Below, one piece after another: positions 1-8,221 of a stretch of 38,027 bases of DNA. The translations under genes were made by a program, and so were the position numbers. Positions within the stretch are counted from its first letter, which is position 1. Every line of letters starts with the position of its first letter. Under the pieces are notes generated by a model, which worked only from the letters and a program-made list of their open reading frames with translations, had not been told where the DNA came from and ran no database searches. The stretch spans positions 1 through 38,027 of the forward strand of contig CALMVT010000003.1 of the NCBI GenBank assembly GCA_937873175.1, read 5' to 3'. Source of the DNA: an uncultured Acetobacteraceae bacterium (GTDB lineage: Bacteria > Pseudomonadota > Alphaproteobacteria > Acetobacterales > Acetobacteraceae).

Positions 1-249
1 GCGCTGGCCCGGGCGGCGGCGCATTTCGGCTGCCCGGCGGAGCCGGGCTGGGCTGCGGGTCTGCCCATCGTCACCGCCTGGGCGCCAGTCGGCCCCTCGG
101 CCGCCGCGCTGCCGCCTGAGGCACTGCGGGTGCGCCGGCGCTGGGACGACGCCGCCTGGCCCCGGGCGACGCGCGGCTACTTCCAGATGAAGTCGGCGAT
201 CCCCGCCATCCTGCAAGCGGCAGCCTCCGGCGAAGCCGTGGGGCGTTAA
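1..249 (+). CDS. C-terminal end of an unidentified protein (partial)
   Basis: An open frame enters from the left edge and ends at TAA 247-249, giving 82 residues without a start. The tail contains two conserved-looking aromatic stretches, WDDAAWPRATRGYF and a following MKSAIPAIL helix. I do not recognise the family with confidence. Codon use is GC-rich like its neighbours. The next gene starts about 80 bases downstream on the same strand, so the two could share a transcript. Confidence 0.55.
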   Translation, partial: ALARAAAHFGCPAEPGWAAGLPIVTAWAPVGPSAAALPPEALRVRRRWDDAAWPRATRGYFQMKSAIPAILQAAASGEAVGR

Positions 250-331
250 CCCGGCAGTCATCAATTCACGGCATGGATGTGCCATCTGCAGCGCCGCACT
301 GGACGCGGCGCGACGGTTCGGGGAGGCGTGG

Positions 332-739
332 ATGCGTTGGCTTGTCTTGCTATTGCTGCTGCCCGGCGCCGCGTGGGCGCAGGACGTGCGGACCTATGAT
401 CGGACCGGCGCGCTGGCGGGCGGCCAGCGCACGGCGCCCAACGGGGACACCCGATACTACGACCGCACAGGGCGCCCGGTCGGCAGCGCCCGCCAGCAAG
501 GCAATGAAACTCGGTTTTTCGACGAAACGGGCGCATCGACCGGCTCCGCCCGGCAGGACGGAGGCGTGACGCGCTTCTATGACCGGACCGGCGCGCCGAC
601 CGGCACCGAGCGGCGCGACGCCCTCGGCAGCCGGACCTATGACCGCACCGGCCGCCAGGTCGGCAGCGAACGGCGGGACCCCGCCGGGACCACCCGATTC
701 TACGGCCGGTCTGGCCGGCTGGAAGGGTCTGCCCGGTAA
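332..739 (+). CDS. Exported YDRTG-repeat protein
   Basis: The 135-residue protein starts at ATG 332 behind a GGGAGG Shine-Dalgarno (321-326). Residues 1-16 form a classic signal peptide (MRW, Leu-rich core, AWA cleavage site). The rest is about six consecutive 20-residue units beginning near residue 20, each with an aromatic-Asp-Arg-Thr-Gly core (YDRTG, FDETG, YGRSG) followed by a polar stretch such as GSARQQG. The last unit is shortened. It is probably secreted or periplasmic and beta-rich. No enzymatic motif or cysteine is present, and I infer no specific function. It is convergent with mntH, with 31 bases between the stops. Confidence 0.8.
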   Translation: MRWLVLLLLLPGAAWAQDVRTYDRTGALAGGQRTAPNGDTRYYDRTGRPVGSARQQGNETRFFDETGASTGSARQDGGVTRFYDRTGAPTGTERRDALGSRTYDRTGRQVGSERRDPAGTTRFYGRSGRLEGSAR

Positions 740-770
740 GTCCTGAAGCCTCCTAGCCGCGAATCACTGT

Positions 771-2075
771 TCAAGCCAGGCCCGGGATCGGCACCCCAAA
801 GGTTTGCAGCAGCAGCAATACGTTGAGCGAGAGCACCAGCGCCGTTGCGGCGACCGCCACGATCCCGGTGACGCGGCCCGTTCGGTAGATGCTCATCACG
901 TCCGCGCGGCGCACCAGCACTACCAAGGCCACCATGGGCACCGGCAGCACGAGGCTGAGCACGACCTGGCTGGCGATCAGCGCCTGCGTCGCGTTCACCC
1001 CCCAGGCGACCACCGCAAAGGCCGGCGCCATGGTGACCAGGCGCCGCAGCCACAGCGGGATGCGGAAACCGACAAAGCCCTGCATGATGACCTGGCCCGC
1101 CATCGTGCCCACCGCCGAACTCGACAAGCCCGAGGCGATCAGCGACACCATGAACACGCCCGCCGCGGCGCCGCCGAACAAGGGCGCCAGCGTGTGGTAG
1201 GCGGTCTCGATCTCCGCCACCTCTGCGTGCCCGCCGTGGAACGCGGCCGCGGCCATCATCACCATCGCCATGTTGACCAGCCCGGCGAGGGCCAGCGCCA
1301 CGACCACCTCGATGTTGGAATAGCGCAGCAAGGCCCGGCGCTCCGCCTCGTTGCGCGCAGGCGCCCGGTCCTGAGTCAGGCTGGAATGCAGGTAGATGGC
1401 GTGCGGCATCACCGTCGCGCCCACGATGCCGACCGCAAGCGTCAGCGCGCCGGAGTCGGCAAGCTGCGGCAGCACGAGACCCAGGCCCGCGGCGCGCCAG
1501 TCCGGCGGCGTCATGAACAACTCGGCCAGGTAGCTCAATCCGATGGCGCCCACGAGGCCGCCGATGATCAGCTCAATGGGCCGGTAGCCCCGGTTCTGGA
1601 ACATCAGGATGCCGTAGGTGATGATCGCGGTCACCACCATGCCCCACAGCAGCGGCATGCCGAACAGCAGCGACAGCCCGATGGCGCCGCCCAGGAATTC
1701 GGCCAGGTCCGTCGCCATCGCCGCCACCTCGCTCGCCACCCACATCGCCCACACCAGGGAACGCGGGAAATGGTCGCGGCATAATTCGGCGAGGTTGCGG
1801 TTGGTGACGATGCCCAGCTTGGCGGACAGGCCCTGGAACAGCATCGCCACGATGTTGGCGAGCAGCACGACCCAAAGCAGGCTGTAGTTGTACTTGGCGC
1901 CCGCCTGGATGTTGGTCGCGAAGTTGCCGGGGTCCATGTAGGCGACCGAGCAGATGAAGGCCGGCCCGGCGAAGGGCAGCACCGCGCGCAAACCGCGGCG
2001 GCGCCCGGCCAGGGTGTCGCGGATCGCAGCCGTGGTCTGGTCAGTCAGGCTGGCATAGCTCTGCACCTTGCTCAT
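771..2075 (-). CDS. mntH: Nramp-family divalent metal transporter MntH
   Basis: This 434-residue inner-membrane protein imports Mn2+ (and possibly Fe2+) by proton symport. The Nramp metal-site signatures are both present: DPGN at about residues 48-51 in the first membrane helix and MPH at about 223-225 in the sixth. Around eleven hydrophobic segments fill the rest, and the length is normal for the family. The chosen start is ATG at 2075 (MSKVQSY); the frame stays open far upstream but runs antisense through mntR and beyond, without homology. It is divergent from mntR, with a dyad that could be the MntR operator between them, so manganese-dependent repression is likely. Confidence 0.95.
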   Translation of the reverse strand: MSKVQSYASLTDQTTAAIRDTLAGRRRGLRAVLPFAGPAFICSVAYMDPGNFATNIQAGAKYNYSLLWVVLLANIVAMLFQGLSAKLGIVTNRNLAELCRDHFPRSLVWAMWVASEVAAMATDLAEFLGGAIGLSLLFGMPLLWGMVVTAIITYGILMFQNRGYRPIELIIGGLVGAIGLSYLAELFMTPPDWRAAGLGLVLPQLADSGALTLAVGIVGATVMPHAIYLHSSLTQDRAPARNEAERRALLRYSNIEVVVALALAGLVNMAMVMMAAAAFHGGHAEVAEIETAYHTLAPLFGGAAAGVFMVSLIASGLSSSAVGTMAGQVIMQGFVGFRIPLWLRRLVTMAPAFAVVAWGVNATQALIASQVVLSLVLPVPMVALVVLVRRADVMSIYRTGRVTGIVAVAATALVLSLNVLLLLQTFGVPIPGLA

Positions 2076-2109
2076 CGCATCCCGCTTGCTTGTTGGCTGG
2101 GTCCGAATA

Positions 2110-2121
2110 TAGCCTATGCTA
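2110..2121. promoter_or_regulatory. Candidate MntR operator in the mntH-mntR spacer
   Basis: A perfect dyad TAGC-N4-GCTA lies in an AT-richer stretch 35 bases upstream of the mntH start and about 110 bases upstream of mntR. Enterobacterial MntR boxes carry ATAGC/GCTAT half-sites, so the sequence fits in kind although the spacer is shorter. Position between a manganese importer and its DtxR-type regulator is the main support. Confidence 0.45.
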
Positions 2122-2228
2122 CACATCCTGCAATATGGCTTGTTTTTGTGGTTTGACTGGACCATTGCGCCGGGGCATGGAGGGCGCACGCGGAGCGGGC
2201 CGGGCCGCCGGCCTGAAGGGGACATGAC

Positions 2229-2684
2229 GTGATGCCAGAAAAGCAGCCGGCCCCGTCGAGCCATGACATGCCGCAGGAGCCGGCGCAGGCGGACCGCTTC
2301 TGCCGGGCGCGACAGGCCCGCTCGGCGACCTTGCTGGAGGACTACGCCGAACTGATCGCCGATCTGCTGGCCAGCGGCGGCGAGGCCCGCACCGTGGACG
2401 TGGCCCGCCGCATGGGCGTCGCGCACGCCACGGCGGTCAAGACGATCGCCCGGCTCAAGCGCGAAGGGCTGGCGACCGCCCTGCCCTACCGCGGCGTGTT
2501 CCTGACCGCGGCGGGCCATGCGCTCGCCGACCGGGTGCGGGCGCGGCACCGCCTGGTGGTGGAACTGCTCGTGGCTGTCGGCGTGCCCGTGGAGGACGCG
2601 GAGGCCGACGCGGAGGGCATCGAGCACCATGTTTCCGACAGCACGCTGGCCGCCTTTGCCGGGTTCCTGCAAGGCCGCAAGTGA
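2229..2684 (+). CDS. mntR: Manganese-responsive DtxR-family regulator MntR
   Basis: A 150-151 residue cytoplasmic transcription regulator. Residues about 35-100 form the winged helix, with recognition helix ATAVKTIARLKREGL followed by the PYRGVFLT wing. The metal-binding dimerisation domain has the diagnostic EGIEHHVS motif, whose Glu, Glu and His correspond to MntR metal ligands. It lacks the SH3-like domain of DtxR, as is usual for MntR. The start is GTG 2229 or the adjacent ATG 2232; AAGGGGA at 2216-2222 serves either. It is expected to repress the divergent mntH when Mn2+ is sufficient. A glycosyltransferase gene follows closely. Confidence 0.92.
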   Translation: MMPEKQPAPSSHDMPQEPAQADRFCRARQARSATLLEDYAELIADLLASGGEARTVDVARRMGVAHATAVKTIARLKREGLATALPYRGVFLTAAGHALADRVRARHRLVVELLVAVGVPVEDAEADAEGIEHHVSDSTLAAFAGFLQGRK

Positions 2685-2723
2685 CGGTTGACCCCGGCCG
2701 GGCCATCCCGCACGAACGGGGCC

Positions 2724-3650
2724 ATGGCGCATGGCCGCATCCTGGTGATCAAGCACGGCGCTCTCGGCGACCTCATCCAGGCCCTGGACGCTTTTCAGGC
2801 ACTGCGCCGCCACCATGCGGCGGCCGAGCTGGTGCTGATGACCGCCCCGCCCTACGCCTCGTTCGCGCGGGCGATCCCGTGGTTTGACCGGGTTTGGCTC
2901 GACCGGCGGCCACCGGCTTACGATTTTCTGGCCTGGTGGGCGATCCGCCGCGGCTTCCTGCAAGCGGGGTTCGACCGGGTTTACGACCTGCAATGCTCGT
3001 CCCGCACGGCGCGGTACTTCCGGATGCTCCCGCGGCGGCGGCGGCCGGAATGGGTGGGCGCGGCGCCGGGCTGCTCGCATCCCAACCCGGATTTTTCCGG
3101 CAGCCCGTCCAACCGGCAGAAGATGGCGGCGCAGCTCCGGGTCGCCGGCCTCCCGGCGCCCGGGCTCGCGGACCTGTCCTGGCTCCACGCACCTATCGAC
3201 CATTTGGGCCTGCCCGAGCGTTTCGCTTTGCTGATCCCCGGCTGCTCGCCGCATCTGCCGCACAAGCGTTGGCCGGCGGACCGTTACGGCTCCCTGGCGC
3301 GTCGCCTGGCCGGGCGCGGCCTCGGCGCGGTCGTGGCCGGCACGGGCGTGGACCGGGACGCCATCGACGGGGTGCGCGCCGCGGCGCCGGGCGTGGTCGA
3401 TCTCGGCGGCCGGACCACGCTGTTCGAGCTGGCGGCGGTGGCCCGGCGGGCGGCCATAGCGGTCGGCAACGACACCGGCGCCACGTTCCTCGCCTCCGCC
3501 GTGGGGACGCCGACGCTGATGCTCATGTCGTCCCACACGGACCCGCTGGTGTCCGCGCCGTGGGGGCCGGGCGCGCGCTGGCTGAAGCGCGATGCCATCG
3601 CCGACATCTCGGTCGGGGATGCGGAAGGGGCATTGCCGCCCGTGGCGTGA
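2724..3650 (+). CDS. Glycosyltransferase family 9 (heptosyltransferase-like)
   Basis: A 308-residue GT-B protein of the ADP-heptose:LPS heptosyltransferase superfamily. The N-terminal Rossmann entry (ILVIKHGALGD, residues 5-15) and the C-terminal NDTGATFLASAVGTP motif near residue 248, which binds the nucleotide sugar, are both characteristic. It probably adds a sugar to lipopolysaccharide core at the cytoplasmic face of the inner membrane; the exact sugar cannot be read from sequence. ATG 2724 is preferred because it places the Rossmann strand at the usual distance; a TTG at 2688 is possible. The gene lies 39 bases after mntR and ends 11 bases before the stop of a convergent glycosyltransferase. 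Confidence 0.85.
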   Translation: MAHGRILVIKHGALGDLIQALDAFQALRRHHAAAELVLMTAPPYASFARAIPWFDRVWLDRRPPAYDFLAWWAIRRGFLQAGFDRVYDLQCSSRTARYFRMLPRRRRPEWVGAAPGCSHPNPDFSGSPSNRQKMAAQLRVAGLPAPGLADLSWLHAPIDHLGLPERFALLIPGCSPHLPHKRWPADRYGSLARRLAGRGLGAVVAGTGVDRDAIDGVRAAAPGVVDLGGRTTLFELAAVARRAAIAVGNDTGATFLASAVGTPTLMLMSSHTDPLVSAPWGPGARWLKRDAIADISVGDAEGALPPVA

Positions 3651-3660
3651 TGGGGCGGCA

Positions 3661-4797
3661 TCAGGCGCGCAGGATCTCGCAACGCAGGCGATCGAGCGCC
3701 GCAGTTCCCGCGCTGATGTCGAACGCCCGCGCCCGCTCCAGCCCCGCTGTGCCCAGCGCCGCGCGCCGTGGTTCGTCGCGCGCCAGGGCCACCATCGCTT
3801 CCGCAAGCGCGCCCGCGTCGTCGGGATCAACCAGCACGGCGGCGTTTCGCACCAGGTCGGGCAGGTTGCCGCGCGGCGAGCAGATCAGCGCGGCACCGCT
3901 CGCCATGGCCTCCAAGGCCGTGAGGCCGAACGGCTCGGGCCAGCGGCTGGGCACCACGACCAGCGCGGCCCGCGCCATGGCGGTCAGCACCTCTCCATGC
4001 GGCCGGTGCCCGGCCATCGCCACCCCGGCCGCCGCCGCGGCGCGCGCCAGGTCGTTGGAATAGGCATCGACGGCGCCGTCCGGCCGCAAACGGCGCGCGC
4101 CGATGACCTCCGCCCGCCAGCCCGGCAAGCCCGGCAGCGCGCGGGCGCAAGCCGCGACGAAGCAGTCCGCGCCCTTCTCCAGCACCAACCGGCCGGCGAA
4201 CAGGATCACGCGGTCGCGGCGACCGTGCGGCACGGGCGGCGGCAGCGCCGAAAGGTCGATGCAGTTCGGCTGGACTACCGGCGGCGGGCGCCAATCCGCC
4301 ACGCCCTCCGTCAAGCGCCCGCTGACATACGGGGACACCGCAACAACCCGCGCAAGGCGGCGCAGCCGGCGGCGCCCGGCGGCGCTGGCCATGCCGCGCA
4401 TCGCCTGCGGGTCGTTGTGCAGGACGAGGATGGTAGGCACGCCGGGGAAGCGCCGGGCAAGGGCCAGGGCAACGGCCGGCCGGTTGTGCACCTCGATCAG
4501 GCTCGGGCGCAATTGCCGAAGGCGGCGCGACACGCCCCACACATACCGGGTGGTGCGGCTGGCGGGCAGCCAGGCCGGGGGGTGGGCGGCCTCGAAGCAC
4601 GGAACGGCAAAGGGCGTGTGCCGGAGCGCCGCGCCGATCACCACGGTGCGGAACACCGCCGCCCGCCCGGCGCCGAGCCGCTGCGCCAGCAGGCCGATCG
4701 CCCCCACCGATTCGGGGCTGAACCCCTCGTTCGGCGGCAGCACCACGGCAACCAGCCGCGCATCTGCGCAGCTCTCGACGGGGCAGCGGAGGATCAT
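3661..4797 (-). CDS. Glycosyltransferase family 4 (group 1)
   Basis: A 378-residue GT-B glycosyltransferase with a retaining GT4 C-terminal half. It shows the FAGRLVLEKG strand-loop near residue 200 and the E-x7-E type donor-binding motif in PSRWPEPFGLTALEAM near residue 285. The N-terminal half carries VLHNDPQ and VAVSPYVSGRL, typical of acceptor-side loops in capsule and LPS enzymes. The donor is expected to be a nucleotide sugar, and the role is probably surface polysaccharide synthesis together with the convergent GT9 gene. It starts at ATG 4797. A DUF2721 gene sits just upstream on the same strand with a 5-base gap. Confidence 0.9.
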   Translation of the reverse strand: MILRCPVESCADARLVAVVLPPNEGFSPESVGAIGLLAQRLGAGRAAVFRTVVIGAALRHTPFAVPCFEAAHPPAWLPASRTTRYVWGVSRRLRQLRPSLIEVHNRPAVALALARRFPGVPTILVLHNDPQAMRGMASAAGRRRLRRLARVVAVSPYVSGRLTEGVADWRPPPVVQPNCIDLSALPPPVPHGRRDRVILFAGRLVLEKGADCFVAACARALPGLPGWRAEVIGARRLRPDGAVDAYSNDLARAAAAAGVAMAGHRPHGEVLTAMARAALVVVPSRWPEPFGLTALEAMASGAALICSPRGNLPDLVRNAAVLVDPDDAGALAEAMVALARDEPRRAALGTAGLERARAFDISAGTAALDRLRCEILRA

Positions 4798-4802
4798 CGC
4801 GG

Positions 4803-5303
4803 CTAGGCGCGCGGGGCCAGCTTGGGCCGGGGCAGCGGCCCGTCGTCCCGCAGGCCGTGCCAGGACAGCACCGTTTCGGCCAGGAACGCCGCCAGGGCCC
4901 CGATGGTGCAGGCGACCGCCACGCCGAACATGAAGAACAGCGCCGACGCCACCGCCGCGTTGCGCAGCGCGCCCACGAACAGGGTCAGCGTGGCGATCGC
5001 GGTCGCGCCGCCGCCGATGGCGCCCAACGCCACGGCGACATCAAGCGCAAAGGTCCGCCGCCGCAGCCGGTGCAGGTGGCTCCGCAGCGTCGCGGCGTCG
5101 GGGGCGCCGGGCTGGGCGAGCAGCAGTTCCTCCGCGTGCTCCATGTGGTCGGTGACGCGGGCCAGGCGGGTGTTGAACACGTTCAGCAGGGTGCCGACCC
5201 CGGACAACAGGAACACCGGCGTCAGCGCGACCTGGATGACGTGGGCAACGTTTTCGAGCGGCACGCCCATGGCAGAGTCGGGCATGGCGTCAGGACAGCT
5301 CAC
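4803..5303 (-). CDS. DUF2721 membrane protein
   Basis: Up to 166 residues. The N-terminal VALTPVFLLSGVGTLLNVFNTRLARVTDH stretch is split here into its parts: a membrane segment (VALTPVFLLSGVGTLLNVF) and the NTRLARVTDH loop, which mark the DUF2721 family. Two further hydrophobic helices follow at roughly residues 85-140, then a short basic tail. The function of the family is unknown. The start is uncertain: GTG 5303, ATG 5288 and ATG 5273 are all in frame and none has a strong Shine-Dalgarno. The gene lies between the GT4 gene and the remains of a molybdenum hydroxylase locus. Confidence 0.8.
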   Translation of the reverse strand: MSCPDAMPDSAMGVPLENVAHVIQVALTPVFLLSGVGTLLNVFNTRLARVTDHMEHAEELLLAQPGAPDAATLRSHLHRLRRRTFALDVAVALGAIGGGATAIATLTLFVGALRNAAVASALFFMFGVAVACTIGALAAFLAETVLSWHGLRDDGPLPRPKLAPRA

Positions 5304-5366
5304 GAAGCAGCATGAGCCGCACCATGCCCCAGGCGCGCCGCCGGGGCTAGCCGGGCGGCCCGCGTG

Positions 5367-7338
5367 CTACTCCGCCGCCATCGGCAGCCCGCCGAGCACC
5401 TTGTCCAGCGTGATCGGCAGGTCGCGCACGCGCACGCCCGTGGCGTTGAACACGGCGTTGGCGATGGCCGCCGCGGCGCCCACGATGCCGATCTCGCCCA
5501 TGCCCTTGATGCCGAGCACGTTCACATGGTCGTCCCGCTCTTCCACAAACAGCGCCTTGATGTTTGGCACGTCCGCCTGCACCGGCACGTGATACTCGCC
5601 CAGGTCGCGGTTCACCCACTGGCCCCAGCGTGGGTCCATGACGGTCTCCTCCGTCAGCGCCTGGCCCAATGCTTCGCCGCATCGCGGGGCTTCTCGTCGT
5701 GGGTGGCCTGCAGCCCATCCTCCAGGGCGGCCCGGGCCAGCAGCGCCGCCAGCGGCTCGCTGCGCGCGGCGTCGCCGCGGTGGCTGACCCTGCCGCCCTC
5801 GAACACGATGGCGTCCGAATAGAGGCCGCGCAGCGGCGACCCGCCATCGCTGCGGGCGAGGTCGGCCACCTGCCGGCGCACGGCCAGCGCCACGCCGGTC
5901 ACGGCGGACCCGAAGCTCAGCGCGCCGGTCGATCCGCCGGAACCGAAGGCGGTCGGCAGGTCGCTGTCGCCGATCTCCACCGTCACCTAGCCGAGTTCCA
6001 GCCCCAACGCCTCCGCCGCGAGCTGCACCAGCGCCGTGCCGTCCCTGTGCAGGGTGGAGCGCGCGGAGGTCGGAAGCATCACCGGGTAGGTCGAGGCCGC
6101 CACGCCCATGCCCACCATCCACCGCCCGTCGCGCTTCCCGCCCGTCGCGCTTCCCGCCCGGCGCCGCGCACCGATCCCAGCCGAGCCGGGCCGCGCCCTG
6201 TTGCAGGCAGGCGGCGAGCGACCGGCTCGACCAGGGCAGGCCGCTTTCGGGAACAGCCGGCGGCTCGTTGAGCAGGCGCAGCGCGACCGGGTCCATGTTC
6301 AGCGCGACCGCCAGCTCGTCCATGGCGGCCTCCAACGCGAAGCTGCCCGGCGACTCGCCCGGCGCGCGCATCCAGGCCGGCGTCGGGAGGTTCAGCCGGA
6401 CGACGCGGTGCGTGGTCATGCGGCCCGGCGCGGCGTACATCACCCGGCTCATCAACCCCGACTGCTCGACGAACTCGTCATGGCCGGAAGTTTGCAGGGT
6501 GTTGTCATGGCCGATCACCAGCAGCCGCCCGTGGCGGTCCGCGCCGAGACGCAGGCGCTGCCGGGTGCGGGTGCGATGGCTGTGGCCGGTGAACACCTGC
6601 TGCCGGGTCAGCGCGACCTTGCAGGGCCGGCCCGCCGCCTTGGCGCCGATGGCGGCGAGCGACGCCGCGCAGATCGACGGCCCCTGGTTGCAGTCATGCA
6701 CCGTGAGCCGCCCATCCGCCCATTCGGCCACCGCGGCGTGCGGCTCCATGGCGTCATGGTGCTCGTAGGGGGTTTCATAGGTGGCATCGACCTGCACCGG
6801 GGCGGCTGCGAAAGCCTTGGCGAAGTCGCCCTCCGCGGTGTCCGGCGGGGCGCCGCCGTTGACCACGTTGGGCTTGTAGGCCGCCGCCTGCGCCGCCTCG
6901 AAATCGAGCGCCGCCGGGGTGCCGTCCACCTCAACCGTGACCAGGCTGGCGGCGTCCCGCGCGGCTTCATGGGTTTCGGCGACGACAAGGGCGACGAACT
7001 GGCCGTGGAACACGATGCTGTCGATGGGCAGCACGGGCTTCGCCCTCATGACCTTTGATCAGGTCGTCGCTTTCGGCGAAGGGCGCCTGCTCCGGCGCGG
7101 CCTTGTGCGTGACCACGGCGACGACGCCGGGCACGCACTCGGCGGCCTCCGTGCGGATCGCGGCGATGCACCCGCCGGCCACCGTGGACAGCACGGGAAA
7201 GCCATGAACCAGGCTGGGCAGGTTGTGCTCGGCGGCGTAGCGCGCGGCGCCCGCGACCTTGAGCGGGCCGTCGGCGCGCGGGCACGACAGGCCGATATGG
7301 CCGCCGCGGTTCTCGGTGGTGAATTCGGCTACCGCCAT
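5367..7338 (-). pseudogene. Degraded molybdopterin-binding subunit of a xanthine dehydrogenase-family hydroxylase
   Basis: Homology to the large Mo subunit (XdhA/PaoC-like) runs from ATG 7338 to the stop at 5367-5369, but in changing frames. The first part, ending around SDDLIKG near 7050, continues in another frame at VFHGQFVALVVAET. Near 6150 the frame shifts again, next to a 16-base tandem duplication (6123-6154). The GDSDLPTAFGSGGSTG part lies in the shifted frame, which also has a TAG at 5989-5987. Near 5690 the frame returns and a segment usually containing the DxGRxxNP region is missing, after which EETVMDPRWGQWVN and KGMGEIGIVGAAAAIANAV resume. Only about 655 codons remain of a usual 730-770. 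It cannot make a working enzyme. Confidence 0.88.
6123..6154. repeat. 16-bp tandem duplication inside the hydroxylase pseudogene
   Basis: Two head-to-tail copies of CGCCCGTCGCGCTTCC occupy 6123-6138 and 6139-6154, followed by a six-base start of a third copy. A 16-base insertion changes the reading frame by one, and the homology of the surrounding pseudogene changes frame at this point. The duplication is therefore a probable cause of one of the frameshifts. Confidence 0.8.
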
Positions 7339-7341
7339 GGG

Positions 7342-7500
7342 TCAGGCTCCGGCGTTTGGTTGGGCCAGTTCAGCCAAGGTCCGGGCGATCACGCGCCGCG
7401 CCAGCGGCAACTTGAAGTCGTTGCCGCCCCAGCCGCGGGCGGGGGCCAGCTCGGCATCGGCGGCGGCGAGGAACGTCCTTTCCGTCGCGGGCTTCGTTTG
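7342..7500 (-). pseudogene. C-terminal remnant of the FAD-binding subunit of the same hydroxylase
   Basis: Reading leftward from about 7500 to the TGA at 7344-7342, the frame encodes about 50 residues ending LAPARGWGGNDFK, LPLARRVIARTLAEL and AQPNAGA. This matches the usual C-terminal end of XdhB/PaoB-type FAD subunits (a GN-x-FK-x-LARR motif). The stop lies 3 bases before the start of the large-subunit pseudogene, as in intact operons. The remaining roughly 280 codons and the 2Fe-2S subunit are absent; a DUF2786 gene takes their place. Confidence 0.65.
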
Positions 7501-7515
7501 ACCGGGCTGCGCGCG

Positions 7516-8211
7516 TCAGCGTCGTTCCGGCACCTCGATCCGCTCCGCGGCGGCGTGCCCGGCGTCAAAGGCGGCGGCGTTCACCGGGCGCGCCGCCGGG
7601 TTGCGGGACCGGAACCGCAGGCCGAGCATCCTCATCGCCGCATCAACGACCCCGGCCTTTGCCAGCACCAGGTCCCGGCCGGACGACGCGCGCAGCGCCG
7701 CTTCCCGCTCCGCCCGCATCGCCGCGAGCTTCGCCTGGATGCCCTCCGACAAACCGAGCACGAACGACATGTGCAGCGCCCGCCGCCGCCCGCCGCGGCC
7801 CCGCAGATACTCCGGCCCGGCGCGGAACCGGTTGGCCTCCGTCTCGAAAGCCCCGGCAATCAGCGGCATGAGCATTCCCGCCGCCTGCACGTCCGCCGGC
7901 AGGCCGAAGAACACCTGAACCAGCCGCCCTTCCGCGTCGGTTTCGAACCAGAACCGGCAATCGAAGAACGCCGCCACCGCCGGGGCGCACTCGTCTAGCG
8001 GCCCGACGCGGCTCCGCCCGGTGGGCAAGGCCAGACGGTCGCAAGGCTGCGCCCGGCGCTCAATCTCGGCCATCGACAGGCCATGCCGATCCAGCAGCGC
8101 CGCGACCTTGGCCGCCGCCGCCATCGCCTCCGCTTCGGTGCAGCCGCGGTCGGTGGTCCTGCTGCGCAGGGCCTCGATACGGGCCAGCAGCGCAGCATCG
8201 TCGCCGGCCAT
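7516..8211 (-). CDS. DUF2786 domain protein
   Basis: A 231-residue protein starting at ATG 8211 (MAGDDAALLARIEALRSR). Residues 1-45 match the DUF2786 helical domain (a TEAEAMAAAAKVAALLDRHGLS core, in which A-A-K-x-x-x-L-L-x-x-[HY]-G-L is typical). The following region carries a conserved-looking catalytic-type FFDCRFWFETD block and a C-terminal helical part. No signal peptide or membrane segment is seen, so it is cytoplasmic. The function is unknown; members sometimes occur near mobile or phage-like genes, but none is visible here. It begins 10 bases after the pirin stop and may be cotranscribed with it. The start is set by the DUF2786 N-terminus. Confidence 0.8.
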   Translation of the reverse strand: MAGDDAALLARIEALRSRTTDRGCTEAEAMAAAAKVAALLDRHGLSMAEIERRAQPCDRLALPTGRSRVGPLDECAPAVAAFFDCRFWFETDAEGRLVQVFFGLPADVQAAGMLMPLIAGAFETEANRFRAGPEYLRGRGGRRRALHMSFVLGLSEGIQAKLAAMRAEREAALRASSGRDLVLAKAGVVDAAMRMLGLRFRSRNPAARPVNAAAFDAGHAAAERIEVPERR

Positions 8212-8221
8212 CGCCGCACGC

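Noticed and set aside
804-1784. Plus-strand frame rich in His, Gln and Arg opposite mntH
   Set aside because: Composition is that of a shadow of hydrophobic codons on the other strand; mntH is certain.
2076-3830. Open minus-strand frame extending mntH upstream by about 585 codons
   Set aside because: It runs antisense through mntR and the GT9 gene, is Arg/Pro-rich and shows no MntH-like sequence; high GC makes such open frames common.
5367-7338. Frameshifts in the hydroxylase as simple sequencing errors
   Set aside because: Several lesions, a stop codon, missing blocks and the loss of most of the partner subunit occur together while neighbouring genes are clean.
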